DNA from: Scleroderma bovista
Lineage: Eukaryota; Basidiomycota; Agaricomycetes; Boletales; Sclerodermataceae
Assembly (NCBI GenBank): GCA_037178675.1
Contig: JAYMGJ010000656.1
Span: 1 to 20,269, forward strand
Reading direction: 5' to 3'
Length of the DNA: 20,269 nt
Both the position numbers and the translations under genes were made by a program. The notes under the pieces are model-generated. The model ran no database searches. It was not told the DNA's origin and saw only the letters and a program-made list of their open reading frames with translations. Positions 13,165 to 20,269 of the stretch are shown piece after piece. Each line of letters begins with the position of its first letter. Position 1 is the first letter of the stretch.

Positions 13165-15761
13165 ACCACTCTTCCTCATTCTCCTTGAAACTGGGATGTG
13201 GGCAAAACAGTGAGCAAACGAGGGGGCACAGTGAGGGGGCGACCGACTTACACCTCGAGGAATTCCTTGGCGATAACGCCTCACTGGTAGTACAAGGTAT
13301 TGAATTTTCGGCCATGTCGCCCGTTGTAGTAACTGTGCGGCCAATCCTTCAAGGGCACGAAGAGACGGAGCCTAGGCTCCCCCACTGTCCAGTGCCGCAC
13401 AATCTCCCTCCATGACTCCGATCGCGGCGTCTTCCCCCCGTTTTGGAGCTTGACTGGGATGCGTGGGATGACGAGCCCCATGGGTGGACCGTCTGAGGTC
13501 CTCTGGGCACCTGCAAGCGAAGGGAGCAGCATGGAGATGGCAATGTTTAAATGCACCACAGGCGCTGGACTCGGGACCATCGCATTAGGAGAGGATGGCA
13601 ACAGTCCCGAAGCCCGCACTGCACCCTGTCCAGCGCGTGGTAGCTGGGCACCAGCCGGGGGCTGCATTGGCTGCAAAGGGAAAGCAAATGGTTGTGGCGG
13701 CACGGCAGCGCTTTGGATCAGTGGGCGGTTGACGGTCAGGGCGGGGACTGGCAGATAGAATAGTCAGTCGTTACCTGAGGAGGTGTGAGCGGCATGCACT
13801 CACCATTCGTGCCCAGAGGGGGCGCCATTGTCCTAAGGCTGGGTGCAAGCGCGTTGTTGATCAAGTTGGTCACGTCATTGAGCCTTTGGCAGATGTTCTC
13901 TGCCATTGCAACTTGCGATGCGCCGATGTTCATCACATCCTTACGCAGCGTGGCCATATCCGTCGTCAGCGCTGCATGTGTCATGCGAAGTGCCTCTGTA
14001 GTTGCTGGGCAGAGGAGCGCAGCCTCGCCAGCAAAAGAGGCAGTGGCCTCGCGCGATGTCGGTCCCAGTGCGTCACTGAAGTCAGTCTCATAGGAGTGGA
14101 GCTCATCCAAAAGGTAACGCATCAGGGTATCGTTCTGTGCGGGGAAGAAAGCAAAAGAAAAGGTCAGCAATGCACGCGGTGATGTGCCGAGATAGGAAAG
14201 AGAACGGTCCGGTCTTATCTGACTCAATCTCTGCAAGTACTCACCTGCTCACCCTCTGCCCATCCGCCCCAGAAACGAATGCACTGGAGGGACCACCGCT
14301 CGCCCAATGGGGCGCTCATGAACCGGTACTGTGCACCACCGCGGCGGAAGCAATGCGTTGAGAATTTCCCCAGTATCTTCGCCCCATTCACTGCAGCATC
14401 GATTGACTTCTGGACTAGGTCATGCGAGAGTGGCCGCCCCGACTGGATTACCCCACCGGCTCCCACCGCAGGAAACAAGAAGTCTCCCGCTCCCATAGCT
14501 TGGCCAAGATGGACGTACTTCACCCAGTTCATCCAGAAGAGCACCCAGAAGAATGGATCGCATGCCCTTCCCATATCCGGACGCGGATATATTTTGTAGT
14601 GGTTGCCTGGTGAGTGGAGTGAGGTCCGGGCGATAGCTACTACTAAAACGGATTCAGACGCACTGTGCAGGTGAATGTCCCTTTCCCCCTTATCGCTCTT
14701 CCTCTGCCACCCCTTCCGATTACTCAAGTAGATCTCGAAGTGAACGTGGAGGTCGTTTATGGTGAGTGACGCTTCCTCGCCTCGGAGATACTTCAGGAAC
14801 ACACCATTTACAACGTCGATGTCATCCGCTGTGATGTCCCCACATTTCATCTTCACCAGTTCGAAGTTCCTAGTTGCGAAGTCGAACGACACTAAATCAC
14901 TGACACCGCAAATCGAGTGATGTACGTACCTTGTCCAGAGAGTAAATGCAACGGCACAGAAGGTAAGGTGCTCGATGTTCTGTGTGGTCACCTTGTCCAG
15001 GGTGTCTTCAGCGGGCGGTGACCCCAATCCGGTCATCACAAAACGGAGGTGATTGAACGCGGCGTCAATCAGGGGGCACGTGGACATAGTCCAGGTGAGC
15101 ATACGGTCCATGTATTCTTTCGTCATTGCACCCGAATGCGTGCGCTGACTTCCATTGGAATTGATCTTGTGTCTGATAGATGCTACTGTGTCGCTGACGT
15201 CAACAGAAAGCACCAGGTTACCTTCATATCGACCGCACGCCTCATTGTAGTGCCATTTATCACGGAACGTACCGCAACTATCGCTGTCAAGATATTTCCT
15301 TTTGTCAGTGACCGCTATCAGGAATAAAATTGTTACTATACTGACGCCTCATCCCACATCAGTTTAAACGCTGCTCGGATCACGTCAATGGTGCTCTGGC
15401 TGGAAGGCTTTACCTCGGCGAAGCCCTTCCATCCAAGATAAATGGATAGGGCTTGGTCCGAGCACTCGTTCGGCTGGCGCTCGAATGCATTCTTGAATGC
15501 AGGCTTGTGGTAGATTTCCGACCCCTCTCCAGGATGATTCGCAACTGACAAGGTGCCATCTGCTGCATAGTGGCTCTGCAACCATCTGCGTGCCAGGCGG
15601 ATTTGTCTGTTGTACACTTCCCTTGTCTTCGGTGCTCGAAAGTGAGTTTGCTTGCCATCTTCTTTTACCTGCTGGGCTGCCTGTAGGGTCGGCAGGTCCG
15701 TCTCGGGAGCCTCTTCGGGCAGGGAAATCTGATTTGTGGCTGGTTTTTTTGGTTGGGCCAT
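13118..15761 (-). CDS. Tyrosine recombinase, Crypton-like Agaricomycete family, with premature TGA (7 exons)
   Basis: Exons: 15761-15346, 15283-14930, 14869-14664, 14606-14245, 14134-13804, 13747-13252 and 13190-13118; 2238 nt, 746 codons, all phases consistent, introns 56-110 bp. The N-terminal half has the helical, SAM-like DNA-binding block of integrases (KTREVYNRQIRLARRWLQSH). The catalytic domain shows the box I Arg (LWTR|NFEL, across intron 14929-14870), a Lys in NRKGWQRK, HCFRRGGAQYRF (HxxR at about 14344-14355), FWGGWAEGE, and the nucleophile Tyr in LMRYLLDEL (14114-14116). A Pro/Ala-rich linker and the family's LKDWP-containing C-terminus follow. An in-frame TGA (13283-13281) stops the protein at 711 residues. 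Past it the frame continues sensibly (GVIAKEFLE) and splices to FKENEEEWFKAYGKYL, so about 34 terminal residues are lost while the catalytic domain stays complete. The expected codon there is probably CGA. Confidence 0.88.
13281..13283 (-). other. In-frame TGA in the recombinase C-terminus (likely CGA to TGA)
   Basis: The minus-strand codon after NTLYYQ is TGA, followed by the in-frame, family-like GVIAKEFLE and a good GTAAGT donor at 13251. No intron of plausible length removes the stop while keeping the last exon in frame. A C-to-T change at CpG is the simplest origin. Confidence 0.65.
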
Positions 15762-15943
15762 TGCAGGAGTTGAATGGGGTAGGAGCGAAGGGTCGATCTG
15801 GTGACAATTTCATATGATTTTTCTACTATGCCTGTTCGCACCTACTAGCAATTGTCCACTACACGATAAACGCAATGACATTGTATTTGACACGAAGCAT
15901 CGGGCACCACAAGCAGTACAGTAATACAATGGTAGTGAAGTAG

Positions 15944-16363
15944 CTAATCCTCACCTGTCAGGTCAATGACCTCAGTGTCGAAACCAACCACTTCCTCGGG
16001 CGTGCTCCTCACGTCATCCAGGTCAATGACCTCAGCATCAAAGCATGGTTCATCCATGGTAAGGTCAATCACTGCCTCAGACGTGTTCCCCGTGCCCTCG
16101 CCCACCAATTCCATACCAGTGGACTGGGAAAACCTCTGTGCCAGGTCAGGCCATAAACTATCCAGCACAGCTGCTGGGATCTCCATGTCATAGCTGCTGT
16201 CATCACCGGGCAATGGCATGTGCATGTCGGACAATGATGGAGTTGCGTCACTTGGCAGAGCAGGGAGCAGGTGACTCGGCACAGAAATCTTGTACACAGG
16301 GAGCGACCTGTCGTGATAGCTCACAACACGGATGCCTTGCTGCAGTGCGAGGCTATGTACTTC
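15944..16363 (-). pseudogene. 3' part of a gene encoding a protein with three SUMO-interaction-like motifs, cut by an LTR
   Basis: The open frame ends with TAG at 15946-15944 and has no ATG. Coding-looking sequence (VHSLALQQGIRVVSYHDRS) continues upstream right up to the LTR at 16364, where it stops making sense. I therefore infer that the retrotransposon insertion removed the 5' end, which would lie beyond this window. The last 60 residues carry three copies of a SUMO-interacting motif consensus: VIDLTMDE, EVIDLDD and EVIDLTGED, each followed by acidic residues. A 17-bp direct repeat encodes the last two. The gene lies upstream of the recombinase on the same strand, with 182 bases between. 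The protein family is not recognised; the SUMO link rests on motif consensus only. Confidence 0.55.
15959..16035. repeat. 17-bp direct repeat encoding SUMO-motif copies
   Basis: CAGGTCAATGACCTCAG occurs at 15959-15975 and again at 16019-16035, exactly 60 bases (20 codons) apart, so the protein repeat (FD[AT]EVIDL) keeps its frame. It contains the near-palindrome GGTCAATGACC. A diverged third copy is near 16063. Confidence 0.8.
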
Positions 16364-16381
16364 TGTTACGGTCCGACTTTT

Positions 16382-16446
16382 TATCTTATCTAATCTGCGA
16401 TTAGATAGCGTTTATCTTATCTTAGTGTACAGCCTCTATCTTATCT
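16382..16446 (+). promoter_or_regulatory. GATA-factor-like site cluster and hairpin in the LTR
   Basis: TATCTTATCT occurs exactly three times (16382-16391, 16413-16422, 16437-16446), each holding CTTATC, the complement of the fungal GATA-factor site GATAAG. Between them a perfect 9-bp inverted repeat (16387-16395 / 16399-16407, loop TGC) adds further GATTAGATA-like sites. Such clusters can tie retroelement transcription to nitrogen or light GATA regulators; that role is inferred. Confidence 0.5.
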
Positions 16447-16595
16447 ACCTAAGTCTAGACCTGTACCTCGTGCTGTACACGCTGCCACCCTTGACATCAT
16501 TACGCATAGCCTTAGCTCCACAGTGATGTCATTACGTAGCCTTCTACCTGCATGTAGCCTCATGGATAGCCTCGCATAGCCCTCGTGTATAGTAG

Positions 16596-16603
16596 TATAT
16601 ATA
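16596..16603 (+). promoter_or_regulatory. LTR TATA box
   Basis: TATATATA followed by ACCGTGCA, about 230 bases into the LTR, is a good candidate core promoter for the retrotransposon transcript. Confidence 0.5.
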
Positions 16604-17219
16604 CCGTGCAATCCAGCACCCAGAGGCTCTCCATTCGAGCTCATCTTGGGTTATTGCTCTAGATTCTCGCGTCCTATTTCTCCTCAGAGCCTCACGTGTA
16701 GTTGGGTCTTAGGAGTTCTGCCTAGGGTCATCTCACCTGAGCTCGAATCTATACATCTTACTCGCTCTACTACGCGCTCTCCTAGCCTTATAAGGAAACT
16801 ATACCCGGACTCCAGGGTTAAGGAGCTTCACCTTCATACCTTTCCGTTTCGTTCACGGCCAGCCTTTAGTGCCGTTCCCGTAGTGCCTCGGCATTGGGAG
16901 TTTTTAGCACCGCATCCTTTACGTACTGTACACCAGCCCAGGGTCGTGCCTGGTGTCTGAAGGTCGGCGCCCATTCAAGAGAGGTTCGCAACCTCAAGGC
17001 GATTGAGACATACATACTCCGTAGTTCCTGCGTCCGTGCAGAGGTAGACCTTGTGATCTGCAGCCGCTAGCTGTTTGTTCTTTGCATAGCTGTGCCACTG
17101 CCCTGACCCGGCGAGAGCGACAGGCGAACAAAGTCTTATGCTTAGTTTAGTGGAACAACTGTGGGGATCTAGTCCCGAAGTAAACCTACTCTTACGTCAC
17201 CCCTTACGGTAGTCACCAT

Positions 17220-17547
17220 ACCTTACCAGTTCCCTCGTCACCTCGTCGAAGCGCAACAGGAGCGCTTGGCGATCATTTATGGTCCCTGCCCTGACACCCT
17301 TGTCAAAGTACAAGAAAGGGAGTCAGCGATCGAAGAGGAGTTTCAGTTCACTAATGCCGTTGCCGCCTACAGTCGCCTTGTCAGCGACTTCGAAATCCAA
17401 GTCCTCCTCGGCTTCCACCGTTCCCTTCCTGTTCCGCCCCTGCCAGACCTCCCGCTCGCTCGCCGCCGCACGTTCTGGTCCTCCCATCTTCGACCGGTTA
17501 GACAAAGACCTACCCCCTATTCCCGCCTCCACCCCTACTAGGTCGTC
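17220..17547 (+). other. Leader or possible gag N-terminal extension
   Basis: One frame reads as credible protein (VEAQQERLAIIYG, then ESAIEEEFQFTNAVAAYSRL) in phase with gag. It becomes arginine-rich and ends at TAG (17539-17541), two codons before the gag ATG. Around 17470-17530 another frame reads better (GPPIFDRLDKDLPPIP). This may be a decayed extension of gag or an upstream leader peptide. Confidence 0.35.
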
Positions 17548-18533
17548 ATGGCAGACCTTGACCAACTCCTCGCCCAGCTTGTCCAGGGACAAATCGCCCT
17601 GCAGGCGCATATCGCGGCCCTTACGGCTGCACAGCCTCGACCTGCACCGCCGTCGCGCAAGAAGGTGGTCGCGGATCCCGGGAGTTACGATGGCTCCCCT
17701 CAGAAGTTCCACGAATGGTGGTCCAAGATCAAGATCTGGATACAGATCTCGATGGAGGGGGCAAACGACGCCCAGGTTACCGCCGCGGTTCTCTCCCGGC
17801 TCACTGGCCCGAAAGCTGGTCGGTGGGCTCAGGTCCGTCTGGATGGCTGCATGGCGGCAGCCCAGGCCCTCGCCAACGCCCCGCCCGTCCCGGCCGGAGA
17901 ACCGCCAGCATGGCCCGCTTGGGATGACTTCGCGGAGGAGATAGAAAGATTCTTTCTCCCCGGAAACAATGCCGAGTGGGCACGTGCCCAGCTACTCTGC
18001 CTTAGGCAGGGCCCAAGGCAGAGGATCGACGATTTCTTAAGTTCGAGGCGCTCAAGAACCAGGGGGGCTGTGTAGACGAGTACGCCCGCGATTTGCTCGA
18101 ACGTGCACTCCAGAGGAAACTCCTGGAGCAAATTTACATACAGGGAATGCGTCGAGACACCTACGAGCGACTCGCAAACTCTGCTCGTGCGATGGGAAGA
18201 GCCCAGGAACTCTTCCTCATCAACCTCCAAGGGCAAGGCTCTGCCCGGTATTACCAGGGCCAGTCATATTCGTCTTCAAACGCATCGGGGAGTGGTGTCC
18301 CGATGGATATAGGTGCCGTTGAGACGAACCAGCAAAGGGGTAAAGGGCCCCAATGCTATAATTGCCAATTATTTGGCCACATCGCACGTGAGTGCACAAA
18401 GCCGCGCCGCCCTCGTCGTGGGCAACCACAAGCACGGGCAATGCAAGCCCAGCCGGAGGATGACCGGCTAAATGCGGTCAGAGGAATGACGTTTGCAGAA
18501 ATGCAGGCGTTCTTCAGAGATTTAAAAGATTAG
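17548..18533 (+). pseudogene. Gypsy gag with a one-base frameshift
   Basis: Starts ATG at 17548 (MADLDQLLAQLVQGQIALQA). The capsid-like region contains DGSPQKFHEWWSKIKIWIQ and WDDFAEEIERFFLPGNNAEW, typical of basidiomycete Gypsy gag. The frame breaks at about 18036-18040: one missing base after GATTTC moves the continuation (FEALKNQGG..VDEYARDLLERAL) into the next frame, and the original frame ends at TAG about 18073. The second half has a CCHC knuckle, CYNCQLFGHIAREC (about 18354-18395), then an Arg/Pro/Gln-rich basic stretch and MQAFFRDLKD before TAG at 18531. A single-base indel, or a read or assembly error, would each explain the break. Confidence 0.8.
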
Positions 18534-18563
18534 TGAGTGAGGATAAAACGGGCATCCTCGCTC
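18521..18563 (+). promoter_or_regulatory. Programmed -1 ribosomal frameshift signal between gag and pol
   Basis: The heptamer T TTA AAA (18521-18527) is in the correct X XXY YYZ phase relative to gag, two codons before its TAG. A 7-base spacer leads to a 10-bp stem: 18535-18544 pairs with 18554-18563 (one T.G pair) around a 9-base loop. Slippage by -1 enters exactly the frame of the protease/RT region, which is otherwise out of frame with gag. Confidence 0.7.
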
Positions 18564-20141
18564 TCGAGTCTTCTTTGGACTTAGCTGTACGTATTCTGAA
18601 CTATAGACTTTCTCGTGCTACTACTCCTGCAGTGCAGGAAATATTTAAATACTGCATTGCTTTGTTACGTACAAAAATAGCGAAAACCCATAAAAAAGTA
18701 TCTTCGGTAGTTTCTCCTGTATCTGTTTCTCCTTCTCGCTACTCTGTGTTATCTGTTGATACTATGGACTGTGACTCGGACTATACTACACCTTCTAAGG
18801 GGGTCCCTGCAAAGGGCTCGGCACCGGAAGTAAAATCGAGCGTGCTTAATTCCCGATCGAATAAAAATATTTCTTCTCCTTCTTTGGCATCTAAGGAACC
18901 GGAAAGTCCCGCCGGCAACTTAGAAGTTCTCATGGACTTACGAAGGTCCTTCACAATGGAACGTGAAGTAACGGTACCGGTCTGCATCCGCGGACCACTT
19001 AATACTATTAAAGTAGATGCTCTGCTAGACAGTGGCGCTACTGGTTGTTTTGTTGACAAGAGCTGGGCTCTTGATCGACGGCTTCAGTTATCTAAGCTGG
19101 TGAAACCCGTCCCGGTGCTTAACGTAGATGGCACTAGGAATCAGGAGGGTGACATCACGCATTATGTATTGTTGACAGTCGGTATTGGGAAACATGCTGA
19201 AAAGCTGTGGTGTGCCGTCACGTGCCTTGGAAAAGTACCGCTTATCCTTGGCCACACCTGGCTTCAAAAGCACAACCCCGATATAGATTGGGTAACAGGC
19301 AAAGTTAATTTAACTAGGTGTCCTCCAGAGTGCAAGTCACTTTTAGAGACACACTTTGCTAAGTTATTACGAGAAAATGAGTCTCAGGAAACTTGGGTGC
19401 AAGCTTTAAAAGCTCATGAATCAAAGGTCACTATCGATGAGTCGACCCTAGAAGAAGCTCAGAAGCAAGTACCTAAAGAGTACTGGGAGTTTTTAGACGT
19501 ATTTAGTAAAAAGTCGTCAGAGCGCATGCCGCTAAGAAAACCTTGGGATCATGGAATTGATCTAAAAGAAGACTTCCCGCCTAAAAAGGGAAGACTTATC
19601 CCGCTCTCTGTTGATGAACAAAAAGAAGTCGAATCGTTCCTTGATGATCAGCTTGCTAAAGGATATATTCGGCCTTCTATTAGTCAGCAGACGTCACCGG
19701 TCTTCTTTATCCCGAAAAAGGACGGCAAGAAGCGCATGGTACAGGATTACCGCTATGTAAACGACTGGACGATTAAAAATAACTATCCGCTGCCGCTTAT
19801 CTCTCAGCTTGTTGACAAGCTTAAGGGTTGTAAACTCTTCACGAAAATGGACCTTCGGTGGGGTTATAACAATGTGAGAATTCGCGAAGGCGATGAGTGG
19901 AAAGCTGCGTTTGTAACGCACAAAGGGGCTTTTGAGCCGTTGGTTATGTATTTCGGTCTCTGTAATTCACCCGCGACATTCCAGAAAATGATGAACGAGA
20001 TTTTCCACGATATGTCGGATGTCTGCGTGGTGTATATCAATGACCTTATGATATTTACAGATACGGACGATCAGGAAAAGCATGATAGAATCGTGCTGGA
20101 AGTTTTGAAACGTTTATGTGATAACAACTTGTTTGTCAAAC
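18521..20141 (+). pseudogene. Gypsy pol: aspartic protease and reverse transcriptase (truncated, RT active site altered)
   Basis: This open frame is -1 relative to gag and runs without a stop to the end of the window; the native part ends at 20141. A Ser/Thr-rich linker is followed by a retropepsin-like domain with LLDSGATGCFVD (catalytic Asp codon 19028-19030) and LILGHTWLQKHNPDIDW. The RT then shows KGYIRPSISQQTSPVFFIPK, KDGKKRMVQDYRYVND, FTKMDLRWGYNNVRI (first catalytic Asp), FGLCNSPATFQKMMN and YINDLMIFTD. Family RTs have YIDD or YLDD at the last site; here the first Asp codon is AAT (20039-20041), which should abolish polymerase activity. The protein is cut after LFVK by the next insertion, so the thumb, RNase H and integrase are absent. 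Confidence 0.9.
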
Positions 20142-20269
20142 TGTTACGACCATGCCCAACTCCGGGTCTTATCCGATCACTCCGGTCGCATCGCAGCTCT
20201 ACAGCTCAACTCCGGTCGCTCAACGTTTACTCCGGTCGCGCTCGTGCAGATATCCTTCCGTTAAGTACG
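20142..20269 (+). mobile_element. Second insertion, probable LTR of another element (partial)
   Basis: Normal RT sequence stops inside a codon at 20141 and TGTTACGACC begins, the same TGTTACG start as the first LTR but otherwise different. The 5 bases before it (CAAAC, 20137-20141) are the expected target duplication. Inside, ACTCCGGTCGC is repeated three times. The element continues beyond the window and its orientation is not proven. Confidence 0.6.
20179..20239. repeat. ACTCCGGTCGC x3 short dispersed repeat
   Basis: Exact copies at 20179-20189, 20209-20219 and 20229-20239, with a related AACTCCGGGTC at 20158-20168. They lie inside the second insertion and may be an LTR enhancer array. Confidence 0.75.

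Larger units (their letters stand above)
16364..17215 (+). repeat. 5' LTR of the Gypsy element (3' boundary approximate)
   Basis: The left edge (TGTTACGG) coincides with the break in the neighbouring minus-strand gene. The LTR contains a TATA box and a cluster of GATA-like sites in its first 240 bases, as expected of a U3 region. The right edge could not be fixed, since no clear ..AACA end or primer-binding site was found; protein-like leader sequence starts by about 17220. Confidence 0.5.
16364..20141 (+). mobile_element. Ty3/Gypsy LTR retrotransposon, 5' portion, interrupted in RT
   Basis: The order is LTR, leader, gag with zinc knuckle, then -1 frame pol with protease and reverse transcriptase. 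The LTR begins TGTTACGG at 16364. The 5 bases before it (acttc, 16359-16363) are the expected target duplication. The element is broken at 20141/20142 by another insertion, so RNase H, integrase and the 3' LTR are not in the window. A gag frameshift and a changed RT active site indicate a dead copy. Confidence 0.85.

Noticed and set aside
14279..14613. Plus-strand frames opposite the recombinase
   Set aside because: They are antisense shadows of a clearly coding minus-strand exon.
15762..15943. Splice joining the SUMO-motif frame to the recombinase start
   Set aside because: The possible GTGAGG donor near 15953 and CACCAG acceptor near 15795 lead into the wrong frame relative to the recombinase; two separate genes fit better.

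Overview
The window looks like nuclear DNA of a filamentous basidiomycete, most likely an Agaricomycete. The conserved genes are cut by many 45-62 bp introns with GT..AG ends. The mobile elements (a Plavaka-type DNA transposon, a multi-exon tyrosine recombinase of a family duplicated in Agaricomycetes, and a Ty3/Gypsy retrotransposon with basidiomycete-type gag) and the DUF6533-like membrane protein point the same way. All assignments come from reading the sequence and family knowledge; no database was searched.

Layout. (1) 405-2965 (+): a complete 13-exon SDH1 gene, mitochondrial succinate dehydrogenase flavoprotein subunit, 644 codons plus stop. (2) 3523-4702 (-): a probable multi-exon membrane protein resembling DUF6533; its 5' end is unclear. 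(3) 5010-8200: about 3 kb with no convincing gene, holding hairpins and an ACC/GAC-type trinucleotide-rich tract. (4) About 8200-12350: an apparently intact Plavaka-type transposon, with a 952-residue transposase in 4 exons on the minus strand and a divergent 3-exon accessory gene (238 residues, acidic tail) sharing a 119 bp intergenic promoter. (5) 12456-16363: a spliced Ser/Thr/Pro-rich gene (+) that overlaps tail to tail with a 7-exon tyrosine recombinase (-). The recombinase has a complete R..K..HxxR..W..Y set but an in-frame TGA near its end. Upstream of it on the same strand is the 3' part of a gene encoding three VIDL(T/D) SUMO-interaction-like motifs. (6) 16364-20141 (+): a Ty3/Gypsy retrotransposon whose LTR cuts off the SUMO-motif gene. 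Gag carries a one-base frameshift. Gag and pol overlap in the -1 frame at a canonical slippery heptamer followed by a 10-bp stem-loop. The RT active site reads YIND rather than YIDD. (7) 20142-end: a second element starting TGTTACG, inserted inside the RT reading frame.

The right half is therefore a nest of successive insertions beside a housekeeping gene. The Plavaka copy is the only element with no visible coding lesion. The recombinase stop and the RT change both fit C-to-T changes at former CpG sites, as expected for methylated or RIP-like mutated repeats.
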